Program-made: the position numbers and the translations under genes | From: Rikenella microfusus DSM 15922 | GTDB taxonomy: Bacteria; Bacteroidota; Bacteroidia; Bacteroidales; Rikenellaceae | Assembly (NCBI RefSeq): GCF_000427365.1 | Contig: NZ_ATXW01000001.1 | Coordinates: 122,295 to 186,294 of the forward strand | Length of the DNA stretch: 64,000 nt | Direction: 5' to 3' | Shown here: positions 42,962 to 52,193 of the stretch, one piece after another | Position numbering within the stretch: the stretch's first letter is position 1 | Layout: every line of letters begins with the position of its first letter | Notes under the pieces: model-generated | The model's database searches: none | What the model was told of the DNA's origin: nothing | The model's input: the letters and a program-made list of their open reading frames with translations, nothing else

Positions 42962-43765
42962 ATGGCCATGGAAAGTTCACTCAAGAATATGGTTATCGTG
43001 CTGGGGTCCATCACTTTGGTCGCCAGTGCGGCGGTCGGCGGGATATACCGGCTGACTAAAGAGCCGATCGAAGCGGCCCAAATCAAGAAAGTCAACGACG
43101 CCATCGCGCAGGTCATGCCGGAATTCGACAACACGCCTTCGGAAGAGGCGATCGAAAAAGAGGCCGACGGCGAAACGGTGAAAATATATCCCGCCACCAA
43201 AGAGGGGCAACCGGTAGGATATGCGATCGAAACTTTTTCCAAAAACGGCTTCGGCGGTAAGATTTCCCTAATGGTCGGTTTCCTGCCCGACGGGACGATC
43301 AAGGATATATCGGTCATTTCACATAACGAGACGCCGGGCCTCGGAGATAAAATCCAGAAATCCAAATCGGATTTCGCCGTCCAGTTCGAAGGCAAAAATC
43401 CCGAATCTTTCAAACTGGCCGTCAAGAAAGACGGCGGCGACGTGGATGCGATCACGGCTTCGACCATTTCGTCCCGGGCTTTTGCCGACGCCGTGGCACG
43501 CGGCTATAACATTTTGCAAGCCGTATTGAAAGATACCGAAGTCGAAGCCACATCGGGGGCCACCGCCGCCCCGGCCCCTGCTCCCGAACCGGAACCGGTT
43601 CCGGTTCCCGAACCCCGGCAACCGGAGAAAGAGGAAGAGTTCGAATTCGATCCGAACGCAGTCAAAGGGGCGCTCCCCTATGACGCCACCGCGGGGGCGA
43701 CCGCATCCGCAGAAAACAGCACGGCCGACACTCTGAACGGCGATACTCAGAAAGGAGGAGAATAA
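42962..43765 (+). CDS. rnfG: Rnf complex subunit G (FMN-binding) with acidic Pro-rich tail
   Basis: A 267-residue subunit with one N-terminal transmembrane helix and a periplasmic FMN-binding domain. The covalent FMN threonine is expected in VDAITASTISSRAF (canonical SGATxS). After ~residue 195 there is a ~70-residue tail of low complexity: an alternating Pro-Ala-Pro-Glu/Val run, an acidic EKEEEFEFDPNAVKG, and a Thr/Ala-rich end. This tail is absent from classical RnfG (about 190-210 residues). It starts 5 bp after rnfD. Confidence 0.95.
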   Translation: MAMESSLKNMVIVLGSITLVASAAVGGIYRLTKEPIEAAQIKKVNDAIAQVMPEFDNTPSEEAIEKEADGETVKIYPATKEGQPVGYAIETFSKNGFGGKISLMVGFLPDGTIKDISVISHNETPGLGDKIQKSKSDFAVQFEGKNPESFKLAVKKDGGDVDAITASTISSRAFADAVARGYNILQAVLKDTEVEATSGATAAPAPAPEPEPVPVPEPRQPEKEEEFEFDPNAVKGALPYDATAGATASAENSTADTLNGDTQKGGE

Positions 43766-43767
43766 CC

Positions 43768-44361
43768 ATGACAAAACTGCAACTGATAACCAAAGGGCTG
43801 GTGAAGGAAAACCCCACGTTCGTCCTCATGCTGGGTATGTGTCCGACGCTGGGTACCACGACCTCGGCCATCAACGGGATGAGCATGGGCATCGCGACGA
43901 TGTTCGTACTGATCATGTCCAATATCGTAGTGTCGCTGGTAAAGAACGTCATTCCGGGCAAAGTCCGCATTCCGAGCTTCATCGTCATCATCGCCTCGTT
44001 CGTGACCGTCGTTCAGCTCGTCATGCAGGCTTACGTGCCCGACCTTTATAACACCCTGGGGGTATTCATTCCGCTGATCGTGGTGAACTGCATCATTCTG
44101 GGACGTGCCGAAGCGTTCGCATCGAAACACGGGCCGTTCGCATCCATGCTTGACGGTCTGGGTATCGGGCTGGGTTTCACCTGCTCGCTGACTCTGCTCG
44201 GCATCGTTCGCGAAGTGCTCGGCTCCGGCTCCGTTTTCGGCGCCAAATTCCTGCCTGCCGGCATGGACGGCATGCTGGTTTTCGTATTGGCACCGGGGGC
44301 GTTCATCGCTTTGGGATACCTGCTGGTACTCTTCAACAAATTCACCGCAAAACTGCGATAA
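43768..44361 (+). CDS. rnfE: Rnf complex subunit E
   Basis: A 197-residue membrane subunit with six transmembrane helices, homologous to NqrD. Diagnostic segments are NPTFVLMLGMCPTLGTTTSA and VVNCIILGRAEAFASKHGPFASMLDGLGIGLGF. With RnfA it forms the inverted pair that holds a membrane [2Fe-2S] cluster through conserved cysteines (MCPTLG, NCIILGR). Confidence 0.97.
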   Translation: MTKLQLITKGLVKENPTFVLMLGMCPTLGTTTSAINGMSMGIATMFVLIMSNIVVSLVKNVIPGKVRIPSFIVIIASFVTVVQLVMQAYVPDLYNTLGVFIPLIVVNCIILGRAEAFASKHGPFASMLDGLGIGLGFTCSLTLLGIVREVLGSGSVFGAKFLPAGMDGMLVFVLAPGAFIALGYLLVLFNKFTAKLR

Positions 44362-44379
44362 CCAGACATTCAGACGACT

Positions 44380-44952
44380 ATGGAATATTTCGTAATCATA
44401 ATCAGTGCGATCTTCGTCAATAATGTCGTGCTGGCGCAATTCTTAGGCATATGCCCGTTTCTGGGCGTATCCAACAAAGTGTCCACTTCGCTGGGGATGG
44501 GCGGGGCGGTGACTTTCGTCATGACCATCGCCGCGCTGGTGGTCTATCCGCTGCAATACGGCGTACTGGTACCGCTGGGCATCGAATATATGCAGACCAT
44601 CGTTTTCATCCTCGTGATCGCGGCCTTGGTGCAGATGGTGGAAATCGTACTCAAGAAAGTGAGTCCTGCCCTGTATCAGGCGTTGGGAATTTTCCTGCCT
44701 CTGATCACCACGAACTGCGCCGTGCTCGGTATAGCTATCCTGCTGGTGCAGAAAGAATATAATCTGGCCGAAAGCGTCGTTTTCTCGGCATCGACCGCCT
44801 TGGGTTTCACGCTGGCCCTGGTGCTGTTCGCCGGCCTGCGCGAAAAACTGGAAATCACCGATGTGCCCAAAGCGTTCAAAGGCGTGCCGATCGCATTGAT
44901 CGTGGCCGGCATCCTCGCGATGGCTTTCATGGGCTTCTCCGGGTTGGTATAG
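44380..44952 (+). CDS. rnfA: Rnf complex subunit A
   Basis: A 190-residue membrane subunit, homologous to NqrE, with the segments [20 protein letters not shown] and [29 protein letters not shown]. It is the partner of RnfE. Last gene of the rnf operon, giving the order B-C-D-G-E-A usual in Bacteroidales. Confidence 0.97.
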   Translation: MEYFVIIISAIFVNNVVLAQFLGICPFLGVSNKVSTSLGMGGAVTFVMTIAALVVYPLQYGVLVPLGIEYMQTIVFILVIAALVQMVEIVLKKVSPALYQALGIFLPLITTNCAVLGIAILLVQKEYNLAESVVFSASTALGFTLALVLFAGLREKLEITDVPKAFKGVPIALIVAGILAMAFMGFSGLV

Positions 44953-44976
44953 TTCTGATATTATTTCGTAATTTGC

Positions 44977-45009
44977 AGCCGGGTTCCACGAAACGGGGGC
45001 CCGGTTTTT
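44977..45009 (+). terminator. possible terminator after rnfA
   Basis: AGCCGGG pairs with CCCGGTT across a GC-rich loop, followed by TTTT, and it ends 5 bp before the next ATG. The stem is short, so partial read-through into the DUF456 gene is likely. Confidence 0.5.
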
Positions 45010-45013
45010 CATT

Positions 45014-45511
45014 ATGGACATTTTCCTGATTATCCTCGCATTCGTCACTCTGCTGATCGCCCTGGTCGGTTCCATCGTGCCCGCCCTTCCGGGCGTCCCG
45101 CTGGCCTATCTGAGCCTGTGGCTGGGACGTTGGAGCGGATATACGCCTTTCAGCGACACGTTCATGTGGATCATGGCCGGCGTAACCCTCGCTGTCTTCC
45201 TGGCCGACTATTTCCTGCCGCCGCTGATCGTCAAAAAATTAGGCGGCAGCAAAGCCGCCACCTGGGGATCGATCCTCGGTATGATCCTCGGTATGATTTT
45301 CACACCGATAGGAATGCTTCTCGGCATGCTGCTGGGGGCGTTTCTCGGCGAAATCATGTATGCCAAACGGTCGGGTTACATGGCCCTTAAAGCCGCGATG
45401 GGCACTTTTCTCGGCTTCCTGTTAGGTACCGGACTGAAACTGTTGCTCTGTTTCTATGTCCTCTACGAACTGGTCTCGACCTGGTGGGCGACCGGTTTCG
45501 GCGGATTCTAA
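45014..45511 (+). CDS. DUF456 domain-containing membrane protein
   Basis: A 165-residue protein made almost entirely of transmembrane helices, with the DUF456 pattern VGSIVPALPGVPLAYLSLWLGRW and the glycine-rich GSILGMILGMIFTPIGMLLGMLLGAFLGE. The function of the family is unknown. It follows rnfA by 61 bp with a weak terminator in between and ends at a strong terminator. Confidence 0.92.
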   Translation: MDIFLIILAFVTLLIALVGSIVPALPGVPLAYLSLWLGRWSGYTPFSDTFMWIMAGVTLAVFLADYFLPPLIVKKLGGSKAATWGSILGMILGMIFTPIGMLLGMLLGAFLGEIMYAKRSGYMALKAAMGTFLGFLLGTGLKLLLCFYVLYELVSTWWATGFGGF

Positions 45512-45515
45512 AAAA

Positions 45516-45548
45516 GCCGGGTGCTTTTCATTCTGAAAAGCACCCGGC
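45516..45548. terminator. bidirectional terminator between DUF456 and the OmpH-like gene
   Basis: A perfect 13-bp stem (GCCGGGTGCTTTT with AAAAGCACCCGGC) over a 7-base loop between two convergent genes; A-run on the left flank. Confidence 0.9.
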
Positions 45549-45575
45549 AGTTATGCTGTAAACCGATCGAAAAAA

Positions 45576-46223
45576 CTATTTCTTCGCCTTGGTCGAATCC
45601 GCCATTGCGCGGTATTCGTCATTCAGCCCCTTGAGCAGATCGTCGGTAATATTCAGCGCCGGATCCGCAATCAGCACCGTATTGGCCCCCTGCGTGCTGA
45701 TAATCATGCTGTATTTCTTTTCGGCATTGTATTTCTTGACATATTGCATGATCGCATCGCTGATTTTATTCATCATCACGGCCTCCTCTTCGCCCAGTTC
45801 CTGCATCATCCGGTCACGATACTCCAACACCGACTGCTGTTTCTTTTGCAGGCCCGATTCGATATCCTGCGCCTGGAACCGGGTAATCAACCCTTTCTGA
45901 GCTTTCTCCTGATAATCGCGCATCTCGCGCTCCAGGCTGCGCCCTTTGGCATTCAATTCGTTCTGAGCCTTTTCGCTTTTCGATGCGAAAGCCGCCTGCA
46001 AATCGATCGCCATGCCGTAACCGCGCATGATCGAATCGATCTGCACGTAAACGATCTTGCCGTTGTAGTCGATCCCCGCAGCCGCAGCCACCGTCCGGGC
46101 AGAATCCGCAGCATTTCCGGCAGCAGACGTTCCTCCCTTGTCCGACGAGCCGCAGCCCACCGCAAACAAACCCGCAGCCACTGCTGCCGCAAAAGATACG
46201 ATGTTGAGTTTAGTTCTGTTCAT
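45576..46223 (-). CDS. OmpH/Skp family lipoprotein
   Basis: A 215-residue periplasmic chaperone-like protein. From the ATG at 46223 it has a lipoprotein signal (SFAAAVAAGLFAVGC), then a low-complexity Gly/Ala linker, KIVYVQIDSIMRGYGMA, and a long charged coiled coil (KAQNELNAKGRSLEREMRDYQEKAQKGL...) returning in a beta-strand (KYSMIISTQGANTVLIADPALNITDDLL). This is the Skp tentacle plan, which holds unfolded outer-membrane proteins. A lipid anchor is unusual compared with E. coli Skp. It is divergent from ruvA. Confidence 0.9.
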   Translation of the reverse strand: MNRTKLNIVSFAAAVAAGLFAVGCGSSDKGGTSAAGNAADSARTVAAAAGIDYNGKIVYVQIDSIMRGYGMAIDLQAAFASKSEKAQNELNAKGRSLEREMRDYQEKAQKGLITRFQAQDIESGLQKKQQSVLEYRDRMMQELGEEEAVMMNKISDAIMQYVKKYNAEKKYSMIISTQGANTVLIADPALNITDDLLKGLNDEYRAMADSTKAKK

Positions 46224-46319
46224 ATTTCCGCTAAAATGTTTGTGTTTCCGATTTTGAATACAAATATGAGAAAAATATTCCATCCGCCGCCCCTTTTCCC
46301 TAAATCGGACGGAAAAAGT

Positions 46320-46327
46320 TACCTTTG
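46320..46327 (+). promoter_or_regulatory. -7 box of ruvA, five bases before the start codon
   Basis: TACCTTTG ends at 46327 and the ruvA ATG is at 46333. As transcription normally begins a few bases after this box, the mRNA would start at or within a base or two of the ATG. Confidence 0.7.
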
Positions 46328-46332
46328 TATTC

Positions 46333-46923
46333 ATGTACGAATACATCAAAGGAAAAATCGCCGAACTGACCCCCGCCTATGTCGTGATCGAGGCCGGCGG
46401 TATCGGCTACCTGCTCCAAATCTCGCTGCAAACCTATACGGCGCTGAGCAATGCCGTCGAAACGACGCTTTATATCCACCACATCGTGCGCGAAGACGCC
46501 CAGATATTCTTCGGGTTCCACCAGCAAAAAGAGCGCGAGCTATTCCGTCTGCTGATCTCCGTTTCCGGCATCGGGGCCAATACCGCCCGGATCATGCTCT
46601 CGTCATACAGTGTCGAAGAGATGGTCCAGATTATCGCCACAGGCAATATCGCGGCGCTGAAGAACGTCAAGGGAATCGGTACGAAAACCGCCGAACGGGC
46701 CATCGTCGATCTGAAGAACAAAGTACTGAACGTAGCGGCCGTTTCGGAATCCGCGCCGGGTATTTTCGCCGAAGTGGCCGAAAACATCGAAGAAGCGGTA
46801 TCCGCTCTGACCGTCCTCGGCTACCCGAAATCGGCATGTGAAAAAATCGTTAAATCGATCTGCCGGGAAAATCCGTCGCTCACGGCCGAAGCCATTATCC
46901 GCCAGGCCCTTACCCAGTTATAA
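46333..46923 (+). CDS. ruvA: Holliday junction branch migration protein RuvA
   Basis: Binds Holliday junctions as a tetramer and recruits the RuvB motor. The 196-residue protein has the OB-fold domain I (MYEYIKGKIAELTPAYVVIEAGGIGYLLQISL), two helix-hairpin-helix motifs in domain II (LISVSGIGANTARIML and LKNVKGIGTKTAERAIVDLK) and the C-terminal RuvB-binding domain. The start is certain because RuvA always begins with this strand. The transcript appears to be leaderless. Confidence 0.96.
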   Translation: MYEYIKGKIAELTPAYVVIEAGGIGYLLQISLQTYTALSNAVETTLYIHHIVREDAQIFFGFHQQKERELFRLLISVSGIGANTARIMLSSYSVEEMVQIIATGNIAALKNVKGIGTKTAERAIVDLKNKVLNVAAVSESAPGIFAEVAENIEEAVSALTVLGYPKSACEKIVKSICRENPSLTAEAIIRQALTQL

Positions 46924-46958
46924 CGACGACAGCCGAATACCGGCAGCGGGTTAAGATA

Positions 46959-46989
46959 TTGTTAAATTAAGATTAATTCGGTACTTTCG
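46959..46989 (+). promoter_or_regulatory. promoter of the phosphate transporter gene
   Basis: TTG at 46959-46961, a 20-bp spacer and TACTTTCG at 46982-46989, one mismatch from the -7 consensus, 52 bp before the ATG at 47042. Confidence 0.65.
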
Positions 46990-47041
46990 CCTAGCATTTT
47001 GCGTGAATGCGCCCCATACCGAAAATCTTAACCATTATCTT

Positions 47042-49288
47042 ATGGACAATATTTACCTGGTTGTCTTGGTGATACTTATGGCGCTCGCCATCTCGGCCCT
47101 GATCGTAGGGGTATCGAACGACGCCGTCAATTTTCTCAACTCCGCCCTCGGTTCCAAAGCCGCACCGCGGTACGTCATTCTTCTCGTCGCATCGGCAGGC
47201 ATTCTCCTCGGCTCCATTTTTTCCAGCGGTATGATGGAAGTGGCACGCCGGGGAGTTTTTTATCCGGAAAATTTCTATTTCCACGAGATGATGATGATCT
47301 TTCTGACCGTCATGTTCACCAACGTGATCCTGCTGGATATCTTCAACACTTTCGGGTTGCCCACTTCGACCACCGTTTCGCTGGTTTTCGGGTTGCTGGG
47401 TGCGGCCGTAGCCGTAGCGATGGTAAAGATATGGGGAACGGCGGACGAAAACCTGGGCCACCTGCCGCATTATATCAATTCGGGAAAAGCACTGGGGATT
47501 ATATCCGGCATCCTGGTTTCGGTCGTCATCGCTTTTGTTACGGGAACCGTGGTGATGTACGTAACACGCGTGATTTTTTCATTCCATTACCAACGCGCGT
47601 TCCGGTACATCGGACCGCTGTGGTGCGGCATCGCGCTGACCGCCATTTCATACTTCGCGATCTTCAAAGGTCTGAAAGACACCGCCATCATGCCGCATGA
47701 ACTGATGACGTGGATGAACGACCACACCTCCCGTCTAATGATATACTGCTTCGTGGGCTGGACCGTCCTGATGGGACTGATCCAATACCTGTTCCGGATC
47801 AACATCCTGAAACTGACCGTACTGGCTGGTACCCTCTCCCTGGCGTTGGCATTCGCCGGAAACGACCTGGTAAACTTCATCGGGGTTTCCGTGGCTGGGT
47901 TCGACTCCTACAACATCGCATCGGAAGCCGCAGCGAAAGGAGTGGACATTTCGACCCTGAAAATGAGCGCTTTGGACGGGGCTGTCGCAGCCAATCCGCT
48001 GATTCTTTTCATCGGGGGACTTATTATGGTCATCACCATCTGGTTCTCGAAAAAAGCCCGCTCGGTTTCGGATACCGAGATCAACTTAGCACGACAGGAC
48101 GACGGCGCCGAACGGTTCGGTTCCACCGCGCTTTCCCGGGCCATCGTCCGCGGGGCCGTGAATTTCAACAAAAAATTCGTCAAATACGTACCGGAACGGG
48201 CGCAACGCTTCATCGAACGCCGTTTCGAACCCATGGCCATTTCCGAAACCGAAGACAAAGCCCCGTTCGACCTGATTCGGGCGACGGTGAATCTGTCGGT
48301 CGCTTCGATCCTGATCGCTTCGGCCACATCGCTGCGGCTCCCGCTTTCGACCACCTACGTAACTTTCATGGTGGCGATGGGGTCGTCGCTGGCCGACCGG
48401 GCCTGGGGACGCGAGAGTGCCGTATACCGCATCACAGGCGTACTGACCGTCATTTCGGGTTGGTTCCTCACCGCAGTCATCGCATTCACCGTCGCTTTCG
48501 TCGTGGGCATGCTCCTGATGTACGGCGGCAACATCGCCATTTTCGCGCTGGCGGCAGTCTGCGCTTTCATTCTGTTCCAGAGCAAAGTGCTCTTCTCGCG
48601 CCGCCAAAAACAAGCGGCCGCCCGCGAAGCCATTTACAAAGCGGACGACAAAGAGTTGAACATTATCGACGAATCGACGCAGGAGATCTGCAACGCCATG
48701 CAGACGATGACCAAACTGTACAGCGACACGCTGGAAGGATTGGCGGGTGAAGACCGACGCAAACTGAAAGACACGATGCGGGCCGCCGAACAGATGTACC
48801 AGGAAGCGCACGAGAGGAAATACCGGTTGCTCCCGATCCTGCGCAAGCTGGAGGCGAACAATATCGATACGGGACACTATTACGTCCAGGTGGCCGACTA
48901 CGTGAACGAAGTGGCCAAAGCGTTGGTGCACATCACCCGACCGAGTTTCGAACACATCGACAACAATCACGAGGGCCTCAGCGCAGCGCAGTTGTCCGAC
49001 TTACAGGAAATCAATGCCAGCGTTTCCTCGATCTACGACGAAATCATCCGCATGCTGCAAACCAAAGATTTCAGCAAGCTGGACGAAACCCTGATGCACC
49101 GCGACCAGTTGTTCGAAACGCTGGCCAAAGCGATCAAAAACCAGATCTACCGCGTCCGGGACAACGCATCGAGTTCGCGCAGCAGCATGCTCTATCTGGA
49201 GATCATCAACGAAACCAAAACGATGGTACTCCAGTCCCGGAACCTGCTCAAAGCGCAGAAGCATTTTATCTCGGAAGAGGATATTTAA
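47042..49288 (+). CDS. inorganic phosphate transporter (PiT family) with C-terminal PhoU-like domain
   Basis: A 748-residue protein. Residues ~1-540 form the PiT transporter with the duplicated signature (GVSNDAVNFLNSALGSKAAPRYVI and FAGNDLVNFIGVSVAGFDSYN) and a further SLRLPLSTTYVTFMVAMGSSLADRAWG. The last ~200 residues are helical and soluble (IDESTQEICNAMQTMTKLYSDTLEG...), resembling PhoU-type regulators that in other bacteria are separate genes beside pit. It imports phosphate driven by H+ or Na+. A repeat element (copy A) begins one base after the stop codon. Confidence 0.94.
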   Translation: MDNIYLVVLVILMALAISALIVGVSNDAVNFLNSALGSKAAPRYVILLVASAGILLGSIFSSGMMEVARRGVFYPENFYFHEMMMIFLTVMFTNVILLDIFNTFGLPTSTTVSLVFGLLGAAVAVAMVKIWGTADENLGHLPHYINSGKALGIISGILVSVVIAFVTGTVVMYVTRVIFSFHYQRAFRYIGPLWCGIALTAISYFAIFKGLKDTAIMPHELMTWMNDHTSRLMIYCFVGWTVLMGLIQYLFRINILKLTVLAGTLSLALAFAGNDLVNFIGVSVAGFDSYNIASEAAAKGVDISTLKMSALDGAVAANPLILFIGGLIMVITIWFSKKARSVSDTEINLARQDDGAERFGSTALSRAIVRGAVNFNKKFVKYVPERAQRFIERRFEPMAISETEDKAPFDLIRATVNLSVASILIASATSLRLPLSTTYVTFMVAMGSSLADRAWGRESAVYRITGVLTVISGWFLTAVIAFTVAFVVGMLLMYGGNIAIFALAAVCAFILFQSKVLFSRRQKQAAAREAIYKADDKELNIIDESTQEICNAMQTMTKLYSDTLEGLAGEDRRKLKDTMRAAEQMYQEAHERKYRLLPILRKLEANNIDTGHYYVQVADYVNEVAKALVHITRPSFEHIDNNHEGLSAAQLSDLQEINASVSSIYDEIIRMLQTKDFSKLDETLMHRDQLFETLAKAIKNQIYRVRDNASSSRSSMLYLEIINETKTMVLQSRNLLKAQKHFISEEDI

Positions 49289-49289
49289 A

Positions 49290-49496
49290 CCCGATAATAT
49301 ATTCGATATACTCACCGTTTCCACTGCTATTTTTCGGCTCGCGCCGGGACCCTTTCGACAACAAGAACTTCCAGCCGGAGTGACCCCCTCAAGGCTTCTG
49401 ACAGGGTTTGCAATACCCGATTCAAACGGCACTGCTAAGCCGACATAGAAAATCGGGCCCGAATACATTCGGTACATCGAAGTATATATCATCAGG
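49290..49496 (+). repeat. dispersed MITE-like element, copy A, inserted behind the phosphate transporter stop
   Basis: The left end CCCGATAATATAT and the right end (reversed) CCTGATGATATAT are inverted repeats. The family core TTTTTCGGCTCGCGCC is at about 49330. The 8-base TATTTAAA is present on both sides (49282-49289 and 49497-49504), so it looks like a target-site duplication; the left copy includes the stop codon of the transporter gene. Removing element plus one copy restores a terminator about 20 bp after the stop. Confidence 0.7.
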
Positions 49497-49522
49497 TATT
49501 TAAAACGTATCTATCCAAACGC

Positions 49523-49557
49523 AAAAAAGCGGTCAAATCCGATTGACCGCTTTTTTT
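49523..49557. terminator. terminator originally serving the phosphate transporter gene
   Basis: AAAAAAGCGGTCAA pairs with TTGACCGCTTTTTT over a 6-base loop. It is now 235 bp from the stop codon because of the repeat element in between. The next 235 bp up to the GH35 terminator hold no gene or other recognisable signal. Confidence 0.85.
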
Positions 49558-49792
49558 GAACTCTCCCCCCAAAAAACTACGCCACCGCTTGCGTCGATTC
49601 GATACCATAATCCCCCGCCAACCACATCGGAATACCCGGTGCAGAAAACGTTTCAAACGGACAAAGCCTCTCTGAGAAACTTCCACGAAACCGGAAAGAA
49701 CTCGCATAGGTTCTTCCCGCCTGCATGGGGTTGCGCACGCGTGAGATCGGTTTATGTACCATAAAACAGTTGAACCGCGCCAACCCGAAAAA

Positions 49793-49835
49793 GAAAATCA
49801 TGGGGTTAAACCGAAAGTTCAACCCCATGATTTTC
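49793..49835 (-). terminator. terminator of the GH35 gene
   Basis: A perfect 15-bp stem (GAAAATCATGGGGTT with AACCCCATGATTTTC) over a 13-base loop, 43 bp behind the GH35 stop, followed on the minus strand by a T-rich stretch. Confidence 0.88.
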
Positions 49836-49877
49836 CCAGCTGTACCGAATAATCAATACCGGAACATTTCGTCCGGA

Positions 49878-52193
49878 TTACTCGAACAGGAAGAACTGCG
49901 GCCTGCCGTACAATACGAAATCCTTGACATTCCCGGCCATTTTCGGGTCGCGCTGCCGCAGGCGTACCGATCCTACCGTCGAGATTTCGCCCAAGTCGAT
50001 AATCACGCGGTGCGGGAACGCCTTGCGTTTGCCCTGCCACTGCGAATGCCAGTAAGTCTTCGGATCGCCGTCGAACAAGTGTTCGGCATAACCCTCGTTA
50101 CCCTTCGTCTCTTCGGTATCGACGTACACCACCTTCCAGGCATCCTTTTTCAGCGGTTTTCCGTCGGCATCCAACAACTCCAGCTCCGACAGACAGGAAT
50201 GGGCATCGTCATACGACGAAAGCACCTCCAGCCCCAAATGACGCAAAGTGACCGTATTGTCCAATCCGAACGTCTGCCAACCGTCCTGCTGCGTCATCGT
50301 GCCGCGCAGGAAAATATCCCCGGATTCCAGGATCGGCGTCTTGCTCATATCCCGTTTCGGACGCCGCACCGCATTCGGATCGTCGCCCAGCGAATCGAGG
50401 ATCGGCTCCGTAAGCCCCCGCACCGTGCGTTTGCCCGTATTCTCCATCGCGAACACGACGATCTCGTTCTTCCCTTTTTTCAGCCACGGCGCGGGCAGAT
50501 ACATCGTCTGCTGCGGCCCGATATTCCAATATTTGCCCAGCGAACGGCCGTTCACCCAGACGGCTCCTTTGCCCCAGCCGCGCGTATCGACGAAACAATC
50601 TCCCACGCTGTCCATCACGAACGTACCCCGGAAAAAGGCCGGTTGTCCGGTCAGATCGCCGGGGCGGAATTTGAACTTGCCGGTCTCGGCTTTATAGAGG
50701 GGCAGGGGAGTGATCGTCCATCCGCGTAGCTCCTTACCGTCCAGCACGACATTCCGCGTTATCCCCTTCCGATTGTTCAGGATGTCCGGTCCGTAATTGA
50801 CACGCCCCACATTTTCGACCAGAATCTCCAGTCTGGCCGGAGCCTTCGCAATCTCTATCGGCAAACGGTTCTGGCGATGGCGCCGGTCGAGGCTTCCCAC
50901 CTGTTTCCCATCCACCAGCACCACGGCATAGTCGCGCAGGTCGTTGATCTCCAACATCCCCTTTACCGGGCTGTCTATCGTCGTTTCATAGTGGATATAA
51001 CCGAAATCCTGGTCCAGGTCTTCCATCGTCAATACCGTGTCGGACTCCACGCGTCGGCCGAAAGCCGCCGAAAGCGGAGCGCACTCTTCCAGCGAAATTT
51101 CGGCAAATCCCGCCACCGGGTTGTTCGCCGGAACATCGGGCAGAGTAGTGCTTTCCGGCAAATGACGCCGGATCATCTCGCGAAACGCCACATACTTCGG
51201 ATAGGCATTCCCCCATTCGCCCAGCGGCGCGTCGTAATCGTAACTCGTCGGCTGCGGATCGTAACCCCGCGGGGTATTGGTATTCGCCCCGTTCGTATAT
51301 TCGAAATTGGTGCCGCCGTGGAACATATACAGACTGATGCTCACCCCGTGTTCCAACATCCATTCCAGTTGTTTCACCGGCCCGTGATAATCCCGATAAG
51401 AGTGCGGGTCTCCCCATACGTCGAACCAGGCCGGATAAAATTCAGCGACGAAGTACGGACCGCCTTTATGGAAACGGTCGATACTGCGAATAATATCCTC
51501 GCCCACAGCTCCATTGACCGTCGGCAGCGCGCCGTCCACATAACCGTTGGGCATCTGTCCCGCTCCGTCGCAGGTAATCAGCGGCACGTTGAACCCCGCC
51601 TCTTTCAACATATCTCGGATAGCGGCCAGGTACTCCTTATCGTCGGAATAGGAGCCGTATTCGTTTTCGACCTGCACCATAATGATCGGTCCGCCGTTCT
51701 CGATCGTCAGCGGAGCCAGCTCTTTGCCCAGCCGGTCGATATAACGTTTGCAGGCCGCCAGAAACTTAGGATCCTTGCTCCTGACCTCCATATCCTTGTC
51801 TTTCAGCAGCCAATACGGATAACCGCCGAAATCCCACTCGGCGCACACGTACGGCCCCGGACGGAGCAATACGAACAACCCTTCGCGCTGCGCCGTGCGG
51901 ACGAATTCGGCCAGATCGGCCTGCCCGCTGAAATCGAATTCGCCCGGCTGCCGTTCATGGTAGTTCCAGAACACATACGCCGACACGGTATTCAACCCCA
52001 TCGCCTTGGCCCGTCGCATCCGGTCGGCCCAATATTCTTTCGGAATACGCGGATAGTGCATCTCTCCGCAAATCAGCTGGACGCTTTTCCCGTCCAGCAG
52101 GAACTTGCCGTCCGAAACCTCGAACCGCTTGCCCCACGCCCCCTGAGTGACCAGCAGCATCGCCGTCACGCATAACAACAGGTATTTTCTCAT
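49878..52193 (-). CDS. secreted beta-galactosidase, GH35
   Basis: Removes terminal beta-galactose, for example from mucin cores or plant galactans. The 771-residue protein has a signal peptide (MRKYLLLCVTAMLLVTQGAWG), the GH35 barrel starting FLLDGKSVQLICGEMHYPRIPKEYW, the acid/base Glu in VQVENEYGSY and the nucleophile Glu in FVAEFYPAWFDVWGD. Beta-jelly-roll domains follow (MYLPAPWLKKGKNEIVVF), and a C-terminal discoidin-like segment (DPKTYWHSQWQGKRKAFPHRVIIDLGEI). It stands alone; no transporter or regulator is adjacent. Confidence 0.95.
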   Translation of the reverse strand: MRKYLLLCVTAMLLVTQGAWGKRFEVSDGKFLLDGKSVQLICGEMHYPRIPKEYWADRMRRAKAMGLNTVSAYVFWNYHERQPGEFDFSGQADLAEFVRTAQREGLFVLLRPGPYVCAEWDFGGYPYWLLKDKDMEVRSKDPKFLAACKRYIDRLGKELAPLTIENGGPIIMVQVENEYGSYSDDKEYLAAIRDMLKEAGFNVPLITCDGAGQMPNGYVDGALPTVNGAVGEDIIRSIDRFHKGGPYFVAEFYPAWFDVWGDPHSYRDYHGPVKQLEWMLEHGVSISLYMFHGGTNFEYTNGANTNTPRGYDPQPTSYDYDAPLGEWGNAYPKYVAFREMIRRHLPESTTLPDVPANNPVAGFAEISLEECAPLSAAFGRRVESDTVLTMEDLDQDFGYIHYETTIDSPVKGMLEINDLRDYAVVLVDGKQVGSLDRRHRQNRLPIEIAKAPARLEILVENVGRVNYGPDILNNRKGITRNVVLDGKELRGWTITPLPLYKAETGKFKFRPGDLTGQPAFFRGTFVMDSVGDCFVDTRGWGKGAVWVNGRSLGKYWNIGPQQTMYLPAPWLKKGKNEIVVFAMENTGKRTVRGLTEPILDSLGDDPNAVRRPKRDMSKTPILESGDIFLRGTMTQQDGWQTFGLDNTVTLRHLGLEVLSSYDDAHSCLSELELLDADGKPLKKDAWKVVYVDTEETKGNEGYAEHLFDGDPKTYWHSQWQGKRKAFPHRVIIDLGEISTVGSVRLRQRDPKMAGNVKDFVLYGRPQFFLFE

